Part shown: positions 1 through 5,583 of the stretch, in pieces
Position numbering within the stretch: position 1 is the stretch's first letter
How the letters are laid out: each line of letters begins with the position of its first letter
From: Pseudomonadota bacterium
GTDB lineage: Bacteria; Pseudomonadota; Alphaproteobacteria; Rhizobiales; Xanthobacteraceae
DNA: 6,158 nt
Direction: 5' to 3'
Assembly: GCA_023387555.1 (NCBI GenBank)
Contig: JAEWHY010000033.1
Coordinates: 1-6,158 of the forward strand
Program-made: the position numbers and the translations under genes
The notes under the pieces: model-generated
The model's input: only the letters and a program-made list of their open reading frames with translations
The model's database searches: none
What the model was told of the DNA's origin: nothing

Positions 1-765
1 GTCGTGGTCGTCACCGGCGGCAGCCGCGGCATCGGCCGCGGTATTGCCGAAGCCTTCGCCCGTGAAGGCGCGCAGACCGTGATCGCGGCGACCTCCGAAC
101 GCAATCTCGCCGCCGCCGCCGAAGCGATCGCGGCGACCGGCGGACCGAAGGCGGTCACCGCGGCGCTCGATCTGCGCCGGCTGGAGGACTGCCAGAAATT
201 GCATGCGCTGGTGAAGAAGGGCCTCGGCCGTTGCGACGTGCTGGTCAACAATGCGGGCGCGACGCGCGCCGGCAATTTCCTCGAACTGGGCGATGAAGCC
301 TGGCAGGACGGCTTTGCGCTGAAGTTCTTCGGCTGCGTGCGGCTCTCGCGGCTGTTCTGGCCGATGCTGAAGGATGCGCAGGGCGCGGTCGTCAATATCG
401 GCGGCGGCGCGGCGCGTACGCCCGGCGCCGACTTCACCATCGGCTCGTCCTGCAACGCGGCGATGGCGAATTTCTCCAAGGCGCTGTCGCGGCTCGGCAT
501 GAAGGACGGCGTGACCGTCAACATCATCCATCCGGGCCTGACCGATACCGACCGCGTCCAGGACCTGTTCGCGCAGCGGGCGAGCGCGGCCGGCAAGACC
601 ATGGACGAAATTCGTGTGGAGGCGGTCGCCCGCGATGGCCTTCATCGCATGGGCGTGCCGGCCGATATCGCGGAACTCGCGCTGTTCCTGTGCAGCCGGA
701 AGGGCAGGCACATCCAGGGCGCGGCGATCCCGGTCGATGGCGGCTCGACGCCGGGGTTTTACTGA
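1..765 (+). CDS. Divergent SDR-family oxidoreductase (5' partial)
   Basis: The reading frame is open from base 1 to the TGA at 763-765. The visible protein starts inside the first beta strand (VVVTGGSRGIG), so roughly the first 5-15 residues lie upstream and the GTG at 4 is not a real start. A Rossmann fold of the classical SDR type is clear. Counting V2 as the codon at 7-9, the dinucleotide-binding TGGSRGIG is at residues 4-11, NNAG at 82-85, the HPG turn after beta-6 at 176-178, and the C-terminal IPVDGG at 242-247. The usual catalytic residues are missing: the Asn position reads K107, the Ser position G134, the Tyr position G147 and the Lys position N151 (FTIGSSCNAAM where YxxxKAA is expected). 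Cofactor binding therefore looks retained, while a standard NAD(P)H-dependent carbonyl/alcohol reaction is doubtful. I recall related SDRs in Bradyrhizobium with the same NAA pattern, so this is probably a stable subfamily and not a decayed gene. The substrate is unknown. Fold: sure; activity: unsure. Confidence 0.93.
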   Translation, partial: VVVVTGGSRGIGRGIAEAFAREGAQTVIAATSERNLAAAAEAIAATGGPKAVTAALDLRRLEDCQKLHALVKKGLGRCDVLVNNAGATRAGNFLELGDEAWQDGFALKFFGCVRLSRLFWPMLKDAQGAVVNIGGGAARTPGADFTIGSSCNAAMANFSKALSRLGMKDGVTVNIIHPGLTDTDRVQDLFAQRASAAGKTMDEIRVEAVARDGLHRMGVPADIAELALFLCSRKGRHIQGAAIPVDGGSTPGFY

Positions 766-768
766 GTA

Positions 769-788
769 TCGGCCAGCATGCTGGCCGA
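769..788. repeat. 20-bp perfect palindrome just after the SDR stop
   Basis: TCGGCCAGCA is followed directly by its reverse complement, beginning 3 bases after the TGA of the SDR gene. As RNA it can form an 8-bp stem (TCGGCCAG/CTGGCCGA) with a CATG loop. It lies 2 bases ahead of a second hairpin (791-813) and 41 bases ahead of a T6 run (830-835), so it may be the first part of a compound transcription stop for the SDR gene. A dyad operator is the alternative. The symmetry is seen directly; the role is inferred. Confidence 0.6.
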
Positions 789-790
789 CT

Positions 791-835
791 CCCTCCCCCT
801 GAAAGGGGGAGGGTTGGGGAGGGGGCAGATTTTTT
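791..835 (+). terminator. Possible terminator: GC hairpin with GAA loop, then T run
   Basis: CCCTCCCCCT (791-800), loop GAA (801-803) and AGGGGGAGGG (804-813) form a perfect 10-bp hairpin. A G-rich tail and a run of six T (830-835) follow. The T run starts 17 bases after the stem, further than in a textbook intrinsic terminator, so termination is plausible but not assured. The hairpin is also one half of a repeat pair, with its reverse-complement partner at 894-914, so it may be a dispersed element that happens to act as a gene end. Confidence 0.4.
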
Positions 836-914
836 AGATTTTTATGACGCTTGACCCCCACCCGCCCGTCTTCGCTGTCGCTGCGACGGGCGACCTCCCC
901 CTTTCAGGGGGAGG
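791..914. repeat. Inverted pair of GC hairpins (REP/BIME-like)
   Basis: Two hairpins face each other: 791-813 with loop GAA, and 894-914 (CCTCCCCCT, loop TTC, AGGGGGAGG, 9-bp stem), which is the reverse complement of the first. Between them lie the T run and a third small stem, 863-870 (CGCCCGTC) with 885-892 (GACGGGCG), loop 14 bases. Head-to-head pairs of short palindromes are the arrangement of bacterial interspersed mosaic elements. The element fills much of the gap between the SDR gene and the next start at 1007; the right hairpin ends 92 bases before that start and could lie in its leader. The rest of the gap (915-1006) shows no clear promoter, only the ribosome binding site at 996-1000. 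Confidence 0.6.
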
Positions 915-995
915 CGAAGAGGCGCGGCCGATCGGAATACCGCCCCGGTCCCGGTGTTGGTCTGGCAGGCGCGGCGTATCGGCGCCGCCGGCCAT

Positions 996-1000
996 GGGAG
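996..1000 (+). promoter_or_regulatory. Ribosome binding site deciding the start at 1007
   Basis: GGGAG lies 6 bases before the ATG at 1007. The frame is open back to 851, but that extension would read through the 894-914 hairpin repeat and would bury a good signal peptide behind 52 Arg-rich residues. This site and the signal peptide together select the ATG at 1007. Confidence 0.7.
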
Positions 1001-1006
1001 ATCGCC

Positions 1007-1621
1007 ATGCTGGAAAACCTCAGAACATCCTTTTCCCTTGCCCTTCTCGCCGGCCTGATCGCCGGCAGCGCGTTGGCGCAGGACAAGCCGGTTCGCGTGC
1101 GCGGCGAGATCGTTGCCCTCGACGGACCTGTGATGACGGTGAAGCCGCAGGCTGGCGGCGATCTGAAGATCAGGCTTGCGGATAATGTTGGCGTCTCCGG
1201 CATCGTCCCGTTCAAGATCGAGCAGATCAAGCCGAACGATTACATCGGCGTCTCGTCGATACCGCAGCCGGACGGGACGGAGCGTGCGATCCACGTCCAT
1301 GTGTTTCCAGAAGCGTTGCGCGGCACCGCCGAAGGGTATTTTCCCTGGGACAACCAGCCAAAAAGCATGATGACCAATGCCACGGTGCAGGAAACCGTTT
1401 CCAGCGTCGACGGCCAGACGATCATGGTCAAATACAAGAACGGCGAGAAGAAGATCGTGGTGCCGAAGGACGCGCCGGTCGTGACGTATGTGCCGGGCAG
1501 CGTCGCCGATCTGAAGCCGGGCGCGAAAATCTTCATCGTTGCCGCGGTGCCGCAGCCGGATGGCACGTTCACGGCAGCGCGCGTCAATGTCGGCAAGGAC
1601 GGGCTCACGCCGCCGATGTGA
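1007..1621 (+). CDS. Secreted protein of two similar beta-rich repeats (DUF5666-like)
   Basis: A 204-aa protein with a classical signal peptide (residues 1-24, hydrophobic core SLALLAGLIAG, cleavage after ALA), so it is probably periplasmic. The mature part contains two similar blocks, about residues 30-101 and 126-197. Each opens with a short strand pair around DG (VRGEIVALDGPVMTVK; VQETVSSVDGQTIMVK) and carries a K-rich or polar strand, then an (I/L)KP turn, a hydrophobic strand, the shared PQPDGT, and a last strand (AIHVHVF; AARVNVG). This looks like a tandem duplication of a small beta-barrel (OB-like) domain, and the style resembles the DUF5666 family; that match is from memory. The linker holds RGTAEGYFPWDNQP. 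The protein ends DGLTPPM. I see no catalytic or metal-binding motif and assign no function. It stands alone on its strand and is convergent with the thioesterase gene across the palindrome nest at 1639-1867. Confidence 0.85.
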   Translation: MLENLRTSFSLALLAGLIAGSALAQDKPVRVRGEIVALDGPVMTVKPQAGGDLKIRLADNVGVSGIVPFKIEQIKPNDYIGVSSIPQPDGTERAIHVHVFPEALRGTAEGYFPWDNQPKSMMTNATVQETVSSVDGQTIMVKYKNGEKKIVVPKDAPVVTYVPGSVADLKPGAKIFIVAAVPQPDGTFTAARVNVGKDGLTPPM

Positions 1622-1638
1622 TTTCTCTCCCTGCACTT

Positions 1639-1669
1639 CTTCCCTCTCCCGTGAAACGGGAGAGGGAAG
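1639..1669. repeat. 14-bp-stem hairpin with GAA loop after the secreted-protein gene
   Basis: Stem 1639-1652 (CTTCCCTCTCCCGT) pairs perfectly with 1656-1669; the loop is GAA (1653-1655). It begins 17 bases after the TGA of the secreted-protein gene and could stop transcription of that gene, although no T run follows it. The 27 bases 1640-1666 recur exactly at 1715-1741. Confidence 0.65.
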
Positions 1670-1716
1670 GGCGCGCTGGGCGCTGAGGATGTGAGCAGGC
1701 GACTTGTCGGTACTTT

Positions 1717-1842
1717 CCCTCTCCCGTGAAACGGGAGAGGGTGGCGAGGTCCGAAGGACCGAGCCGGGTGAGGGCGCTTTGCCCAGCAAGCCCTCACCCG
1801 CCTCGCATTCGCTCGGCACCCTCTCCCGCAGGCGGGAGAGGG
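1717..1842. repeat. Nested composite inverted repeat between convergent genes
   Basis: The element has two-fold symmetry about its middle. Left hairpin: 1717-1727 with 1731-1741 (11 bp, loop GAA). Right hairpin: 1819-1829 with 1832-1842 (CCCTCTCCCGC/GCGGGAGAGGG; the innermost pair probably opens into a 4-base loop). The centre is an 11-bp stem, 1765-1775 (CGGGTGAGGGC) with 1790-1800. Between left hairpin and centre lies GGTCC-GAA-GGACC (1748-1760). The reverse complement of the right half (1790-1842) lines up with the left half (1717-1775), with the spacers diverging. It resembles the dispersed palindromic repeats common between genes in Bradyrhizobium and Rhodopseudomonas. Lying between convergent genes, it can act as a two-way terminator; that role is inferred. 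Confidence 0.65.
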
Positions 1843-1867
1843 AATACTGCGCAAGCGGGAGAGGGAA
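1832..1867 (+). repeat. Short direct repeat, extra half-site of the palindrome family
   Basis: GCGGGAGAGGGAA occurs at 1832-1844, as the right arm of the last hairpin plus AA, and again at 1855-1867, 23 bases on. The second copy has no facing arm of its own. It ends 12 bases before the thioesterase stop codon. It looks like a remnant half-hairpin or a duplication at the edge of the element. Confidence 0.5.
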
Positions 1868-1878
1868 CGGAAGTGGCG

Positions 1879-2315
<437 letters not shown>

Positions 2316-2319
<4 letters not shown>

Positions 2320-3518
2320 GCCGGCGATTTTGCCGAACGCAGGCGCAAAGACAATGCGATCATCAGCAAGATGTTGAGGATTGCGAAGGCGGACATGATT
2401 GCAAGCGTCGGCGACAGGCCGAGGTGTTCGATCGCCAGCGCGCCGGCGGCCGGCGCCAGCGCCTGCACCACAAGGCTCGGCATCGCGATCTTTCCCATCA
2501 GGCGCGGATAGCGGGCGGCGCCGAAGATCGCGAGCGGCAGCGTGCCGCGGGCGATCCAGGAAATGCCGTAGCCGGAGGCATAGAGGACCACCGCCAGCGC
2601 AATCACCGGCCAGCCGGAGAGCAGCAGCAGGAGCCCGATCGCCATCAGGCTCACCGAGGCGGCGAGCGTCCAGGCCGGGTGATAGCGGCTGCCGGCGAGG
2701 CTTTCGATCAGGCGCGCGCCGACCTGCGCCGGGCCGAACAGCGTGCCGAGGGCGACGGCGGATGCGAAATCGAGCCCGCGCGCCTGCAAGATGATGAGCA
2801 GATGCACGACGAGGATGGAGCCGATGCCCGCGGCGATCGAGAGGATCAGCGCGATCAGGATCAGGAGCGCGGTCTCGCGATGGGCGACGTGGACCGGCTT
2901 TGCCTCCGACGTGGCCGGTGCAGGCGTCGCTGCCCGTTCATGCGTGCCGGAGCCGCGCATGGCGTAAAGCTGCAGCGGCAGAGCGGCAACGACGTGCAGC
3001 GCGGCATAGACGAAACAGGTGCCGCGCCAGCCGACGCTCTCCACCAGCAGCGCGCTCAGCGGCCAGCATACGGTCGAGGCGAAGCCACCGAACAGCGTCA
3101 GATGCGTGATCGGCCCGCGCGCGGCCTGTCCGTACAGCCTGCCGAGCGCGGCGAAGACCGCGTCATAGAGCCCGGTGCCCATGCCGAGGCCGACGATCGC
3201 CCATGCGGCGAGATAGAACGGCACCGATGGCGACAGCCCGATCCCGGCGAGTCCGGCGGCGAACAGCAGCGAGCTTGCGGCAAGTACCGGCCGGCCGTCA
3301 TGCTGCGCGATCAGCGCGCCGACCCGCGGCGAGATCAGCCCGCCGACCAGCAGCCCGAGCGACACGCCGCCGACCACCGCGGACAGCGGCCAGCCGGTCT
3401 CGGCAATGATCGGCGCGGCCAGCACCGCGGGCAGATAGAAGGACGATCCCCAGGCAAGGATCTGAACGATGCCGAGGCAGACGACCGTGACGAGGGGGCT
3501 GGAAGCACCGGCGCGCAT
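2316..3518 (-). CDS. MFS transporter, 12 membrane segments
   Basis: A 400-aa integral membrane protein with about 12 hydrophobic segments in two bundles, near residues 9-29, 45-65, 76-94, 100-122, 137-160 and 165-185, then 216-240, 250-272, 283-300, 303-323, 348-364 and 370-392. A polar central loop (about 187-215, GSGTHERAATPAPATSEAKP) separates the halves, as in the major facilitator superfamily. GALIAQHDGRPVL (67-79) sits where MFS motif A (GxxxDRxGRR) belongs, in a degenerate form, and RLIESLAGSRYHP (269-281) is at the matching place in the second half. The N-terminal WGSSFYLPAVLAAPI recalls the monocarboxylate/OFA-like part of the superfamily, but the substrate cannot be told. I chose the ATG at 3518; the frame also extends to a TTG at 3554, which would add 12 residues. 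Neither start has a strong ribosome binding site. It is the first gene of a two-gene unit, with the thioesterase coupled by ATGA, so transport of an organic acid handled as a CoA ester is a reasonable but unproven guess. Confidence 0.9.
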
Positions 3519-3791
3519 GCCTGCCAACGATAGACAAATTGGGCGCGCGATCAAACGGCCCCCGGTTAGGGTGGATGCGCGACGGCGGTGCGCTGCAGCG
3601 GATATGATGAGATCGCCGCATTATCGGTGCCTGCTCACCGCCGGCCGGTAGCCTCATGCCTATGTTGCATCGTGCTGCCCGGCCGAGATTGCGTGCCGAT
3701 CCGCTTCCTGTTTACGGTGACGGCGCTGAGACGTTTTGAACCTGACGTCGCCATCGAACAGGCGAGCGCAACGGACAGGAACGACTGAGCC
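3519..3791. other. Divergent intergenic region, no gene seen
   Basis: These 273 bases separate the minus-strand MFS gene from the plus-strand L,D-transpeptidase gene, so both promoters should lie here. Short open frames exist but are Arg-rich, lack ribosome binding sites and resemble no protein I know. I found no -35/-10 pair good enough to report on either strand. The only usable element is AGGA at 3777-3780, 11 bases before the ATG at 3792. No hairpin repeat of the kind found elsewhere in the window is present. Confidence 0.5.
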
Positions 3792-4310
3792 ATGCAGCTT
3801 TCACGATGGACGACAGCCCTTGCGGCGGCATTCGCACTTGCCGTTGCGACGGCATTGCCGCACGTCGCGCAGGCCCGCGCGATCGTCGGTTTCTCCGGCG
3901 ATTATCCGGCCGGCACCGTGGTGGTGCGCACCGGCCAGCGATCGCTCTATTACGTGCTCGGCGGCGGCAAGGCGATGCGCTATCCGGTCGGCGTCGGACG
4001 CTCCGGCCTGCAGTGGAGCGGCACCACATTCATCAACGGCAAGATGCTGCGGCCGGCCTGGGTGCCACCGGCGATCGTGCGGCGCGACAGGCCGAACTTG
4101 CCGTCACTGGTCCCCGCCGGAGCGCCGAACAATCCGGTGGGCGCGGCGGTGCTGTTCCTCGCCGGTGGCGAACGCGCCATCCACGGCACCAACAATCCGG
4201 GATCGATCGGCGGCGCCGTCTCCTACGGCTGCATCCGGATGCACAATGCCGACGTGCTCGATCTCTATGAGCGTGTCAGCTTCGGGACCAAAGTGATCGT
4301 GACGCGCTGA
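3792..4310 (+). CDS. Periplasmic L,D-transpeptidase (YkuD domain)
   Basis: A 172-aa protein with a signal peptide (residues 1-28, cleavage after AQA) followed by one YkuD catalytic domain. The signature is complete: HGTNNPGSIGGAVSYGCIRMHNADVLDLY is split here as H131-G132-T133-N134, then S144-Y145-G146-C147-I148-R149-M150. C147 is the expected nucleophile, H131 the conserved catalytic-site His and R149 the conserved Arg. The early strands, VVVRTGQRSLYYVLGGGKAMRYPVGVGR (about 43-70), are the usual start of the domain. There is no LysM, PG-binding or repeat domain, so this is a minimal form of the ErfK/YbiS/YkuD type. Enzymes of this family form 3-3 crosslinks between meso-diaminopimelate residues, attach outer-membrane proteins to peptidoglycan, or exchange D-amino acids; which one applies cannot be seen. 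The stop is TGA at 4308-4310. The gene is separated from tctC by 199 bases and is probably transcribed alone. Confidence 0.94.
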   Translation: MQLSRWTTALAAAFALAVATALPHVAQARAIVGFSGDYPAGTVVVRTGQRSLYYVLGGGKAMRYPVGVGRSGLQWSGTTFINGKMLRPAWVPPAIVRRDRPNLPSLVPAGAPNNPVGAAVLFLAGGERAIHGTNNPGSIGGAVSYGCIRMHNADVLDLYERVSFGTKVIVTR

Positions 4311-4410
4311 ACGCGGAAGCCGCAGCGGCATACTGAAGCCACATGGGCAAGCGTGGGCATTTGCCCGCAACATCGAGCACGCGTTCATGCAGGCGAAGTG
4401 TGCGCGTCCG

Positions 4411-4440
4411 CTTGACCGCTCCTGCGTCAGCACCAAAGAT
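4411..4440 (+). promoter_or_regulatory. Candidate promoter for the TctC-type gene
   Basis: CTTGAC/TTGACC (4411-4417) is a good -35 for an alphaproteobacterial housekeeping sigma factor. AAAGAT (4435-4440), 17 bases after TTGACC, is a weak -10 with three matches to TATAAT. It would give a leader of about 60 bases before the ATG at 4510. The rest of the 4311-4509 gap shows nothing else I can name. Confidence 0.35.
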
Positions 4441-4495
4441 GTGCGTGCGCGGTCGGCATCTCAAACGCCGTCAGCGCCAATTCTAAAAAATCGTC

Positions 4496-4503
4496 AGGAA
4501 GGA
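4496..4503 (+). promoter_or_regulatory. Strong ribosome binding site deciding the start at 4510
   Basis: AGGAAGGA lies 6 bases before the ATG at 4510, the best Shine-Dalgarno sequence in the window. The frame is open upstream to an ATG at 4387, but that would add 41 residues ahead of a normal signal peptide. The site settles the start at 4510 and suggests efficient translation. Confidence 0.8.
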
Positions 4504-4509
4504 AACCCC

Positions 4510-5472
4510 ATGAGAATTCCGTGCCTCGTCACGGCAATGCTGCTGTGCGCCCTGTCGCCCGGTCACGCGCAGGACTTTCCAACGCGGCCGATCACGATCC
4601 TGGTCGGCGTTGCGCCGGGCGGCATCACCGATCTCGCCACCCGCGCCTATGCCAATGCGGTCTCGAAGAACACCGGCTGGAAGGTCGTGGTGGAAAACCG
4701 CACCGGCGCCGGTGGCGCGGTCGCGGCCAAGGCCGTCGAAAGCGCGGCGCCGGACGGATACACGCTGCTGACGGTGGTCGGCGCGCAGCTCGCATCGATC
4801 CCGGCGATGCAGAACCCGCCGCCGTTCGATCCCATTCGCGGCTTTGCGCCGATCACGCTGACCTTCCGGCTCGCGCAATTGCTGGCGGTGCCGGCCGATT
4901 CACCGGCCAAAACGCTCGCCGATCTGCTCGCGCTCGCGAGGAAGAAGGACGGCGGCCTGTCGTTCGGCACCCCCGGCGCCGGCAGTCCGGCGCATCTGCT
5001 CGGCGCCAAGATCGCACTCGCGACCGGCACGCCGATGCAATACATCCATTATCGCGGCGGTCCGCCGATGATGGCCGATCTTGTGACCGGACGGATCGAC
5101 TTCGGGCTTCTGTCGTATATCGCGGCCAAGCCGCAGATCGACGACAAGAAGCTGCGCGGTCTCGTCATCGATGCCGAAACGCGGTTCGCCGAGATTGCCG
5201 ATGTGCCGACGCTGATCGAGGCGGGGCTCGCGAAAGAGCGGGTGGCGAACTGGTTCGGCCTCGCGGCGCCGGCCGGCACGCCGGACGCGGTGGTGCAAAA
5301 GCTCAACGCCGAATTCGTGCGCGCGGCCAAGGATCCCGACGTGATCGCGCAACTGGAGAAATCGGGTGCGCAGGTTGCGACCTCGACGCCCGCAGAGATG
5401 GCGCGGCTGATTCAGGAGGAGGTCGCCTCGATGGCCCCGCTGATCAAGGCACTCGATCTGAAGAAGGAATAG
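4510..5472 (+). CDS. Tripartite tricarboxylate transporter substrate-binding protein (TctC/Bug family)
   Basis: A 320-aa protein, the normal length for the Bug (Bordetella uptake gene)/TctC family. The signal peptide covers residues 1-20 (cleavage after GHA), so it acts in the periplasm. Family landmarks appear in order: FPTRPITILVGVAPGG (23-38) with the loop that contacts the ligand carboxylate, D41 and R45 on the first helix, VVVENRTGAGGAVAA (59-73), the APDGYTLL block (80-87), SFGTPGAGSPAHLLG (151-165), HYRGGPPMMADLVTGRIDFG (180-199), DVPTLIEAGL (231-240) and the closing FGLAAPAGTPDAVVQKLNAEF (249-269). Proteins of this family bind carboxylated ligands such as citrate, other di- or tricarboxylates, amino acids or nicotinate; the ligand cannot be read here. 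The TctA and TctB membrane partners are not in the window, which is common because alphaproteobacteria and betaproteobacteria carry many orphan Bug genes. It is preceded by a strong ribosome binding site and followed after 25 bases by a paired-hairpin repeat. Stop TAG. Confidence 0.94.
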   Translation: MRIPCLVTAMLLCALSPGHAQDFPTRPITILVGVAPGGITDLATRAYANAVSKNTGWKVVVENRTGAGGAVAAKAVESAAPDGYTLLTVVGAQLASIPAMQNPPPFDPIRGFAPITLTFRLAQLLAVPADSPAKTLADLLALARKKDGGLSFGTPGAGSPAHLLGAKIALATGTPMQYIHYRGGPPMMADLVTGRIDFGLLSYIAAKPQIDDKKLRGLVIDAETRFAEIADVPTLIEAGLAKERVANWFGLAAPAGTPDAVVQKLNAEFVRAAKDPDVIAQLEKSGAQVATSTPAEMARLIQEEVASMAPLIKALDLKKE

Positions 5473-5497
5473 CGGGGCGAGGGCGCCGCCAGAACTC

Positions 5498-5573
5498 CGT
5501 CGTCCCCGCGAAGCGGGGACCCATATTCCAGAGAGATCACGGCGTATGGGTTCCCGCCTTCGCGGGAACGACG
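5498..5573. repeat. Paired-hairpin intergenic repeat
   Basis: Two hairpins stand in inverted orientation: 5502-5509 (GTCCCCGC) with 5513-5520, loop GAA, and 5550-5557 (GTTCCCGC) with 5562-5569, loop CTTC. They are joined by an inner stem, ACCCATA (5519-5525) with TATGGGT (5545-5551), and closed by an outer match, CGTCGT (5498-5503) with ACGACG (5568-5573). The whole can fold as a four-armed cruciform. I know this pattern (GTCGTCCCCGC...GGGACCCATA...) as a very common dispersed repeat of Bradyrhizobium and Rhodopseudomonas genomes; that is recollection. It lies between the convergent tctC and the low-GC minus-strand gene, 25 bases after one stop codon and 10 bases before the other, and may terminate both. 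Confidence 0.75.
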
Positions 5574-5583
5574 AAGCAGTGGC

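Noticed and set aside
851..1006. N-terminal extension of the secreted protein by 52 residues
   Set aside because: It would translate the hairpin repeat and hide the signal peptide; GGGAG at 996-1000 supports the ATG at 1007.
1640..1741. CRISPR-like pair: an exact 27-base repeat separated by 48 bases
   Set aside because: There are only two copies, each is a near-complete palindrome of the dispersed hairpin family, and there is no third unit or cas gene.
3519..3550. Possible MFS promoter on the minus strand (TTGATC, 16 bases, TATCGT)
   Set aside because: The -10 would lie about 8 bases from the ATG, leaving almost no leader; it is as likely to be chance.
3519..3554. TTG start at 3554 for the MFS gene
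   Set aside because: A rare start codon that adds 12 residues before the first membrane segment; the ATG at 3518 gives a normal MFS N-terminus. Not fully excluded.
3690..3740. Possible promoter for the L,D-transpeptidase gene (TTGCGT and TTACGG, 17 bases apart)
   Set aside because: Too few matches to the consensus in either box.
4311..4340. Small GC stem after the L,D-transpeptidase stop (GCCGC/GCGGC region)
   Set aside because: The stem is about 4-5 bp and there is no T run; too weak to call a terminator.
4387..4509. Earlier ATG at 4387 for the TctC-type gene
   Set aside because: It would put 41 residues ahead of a signal peptide and ignore the strong ribosome binding site at 4496-4503.
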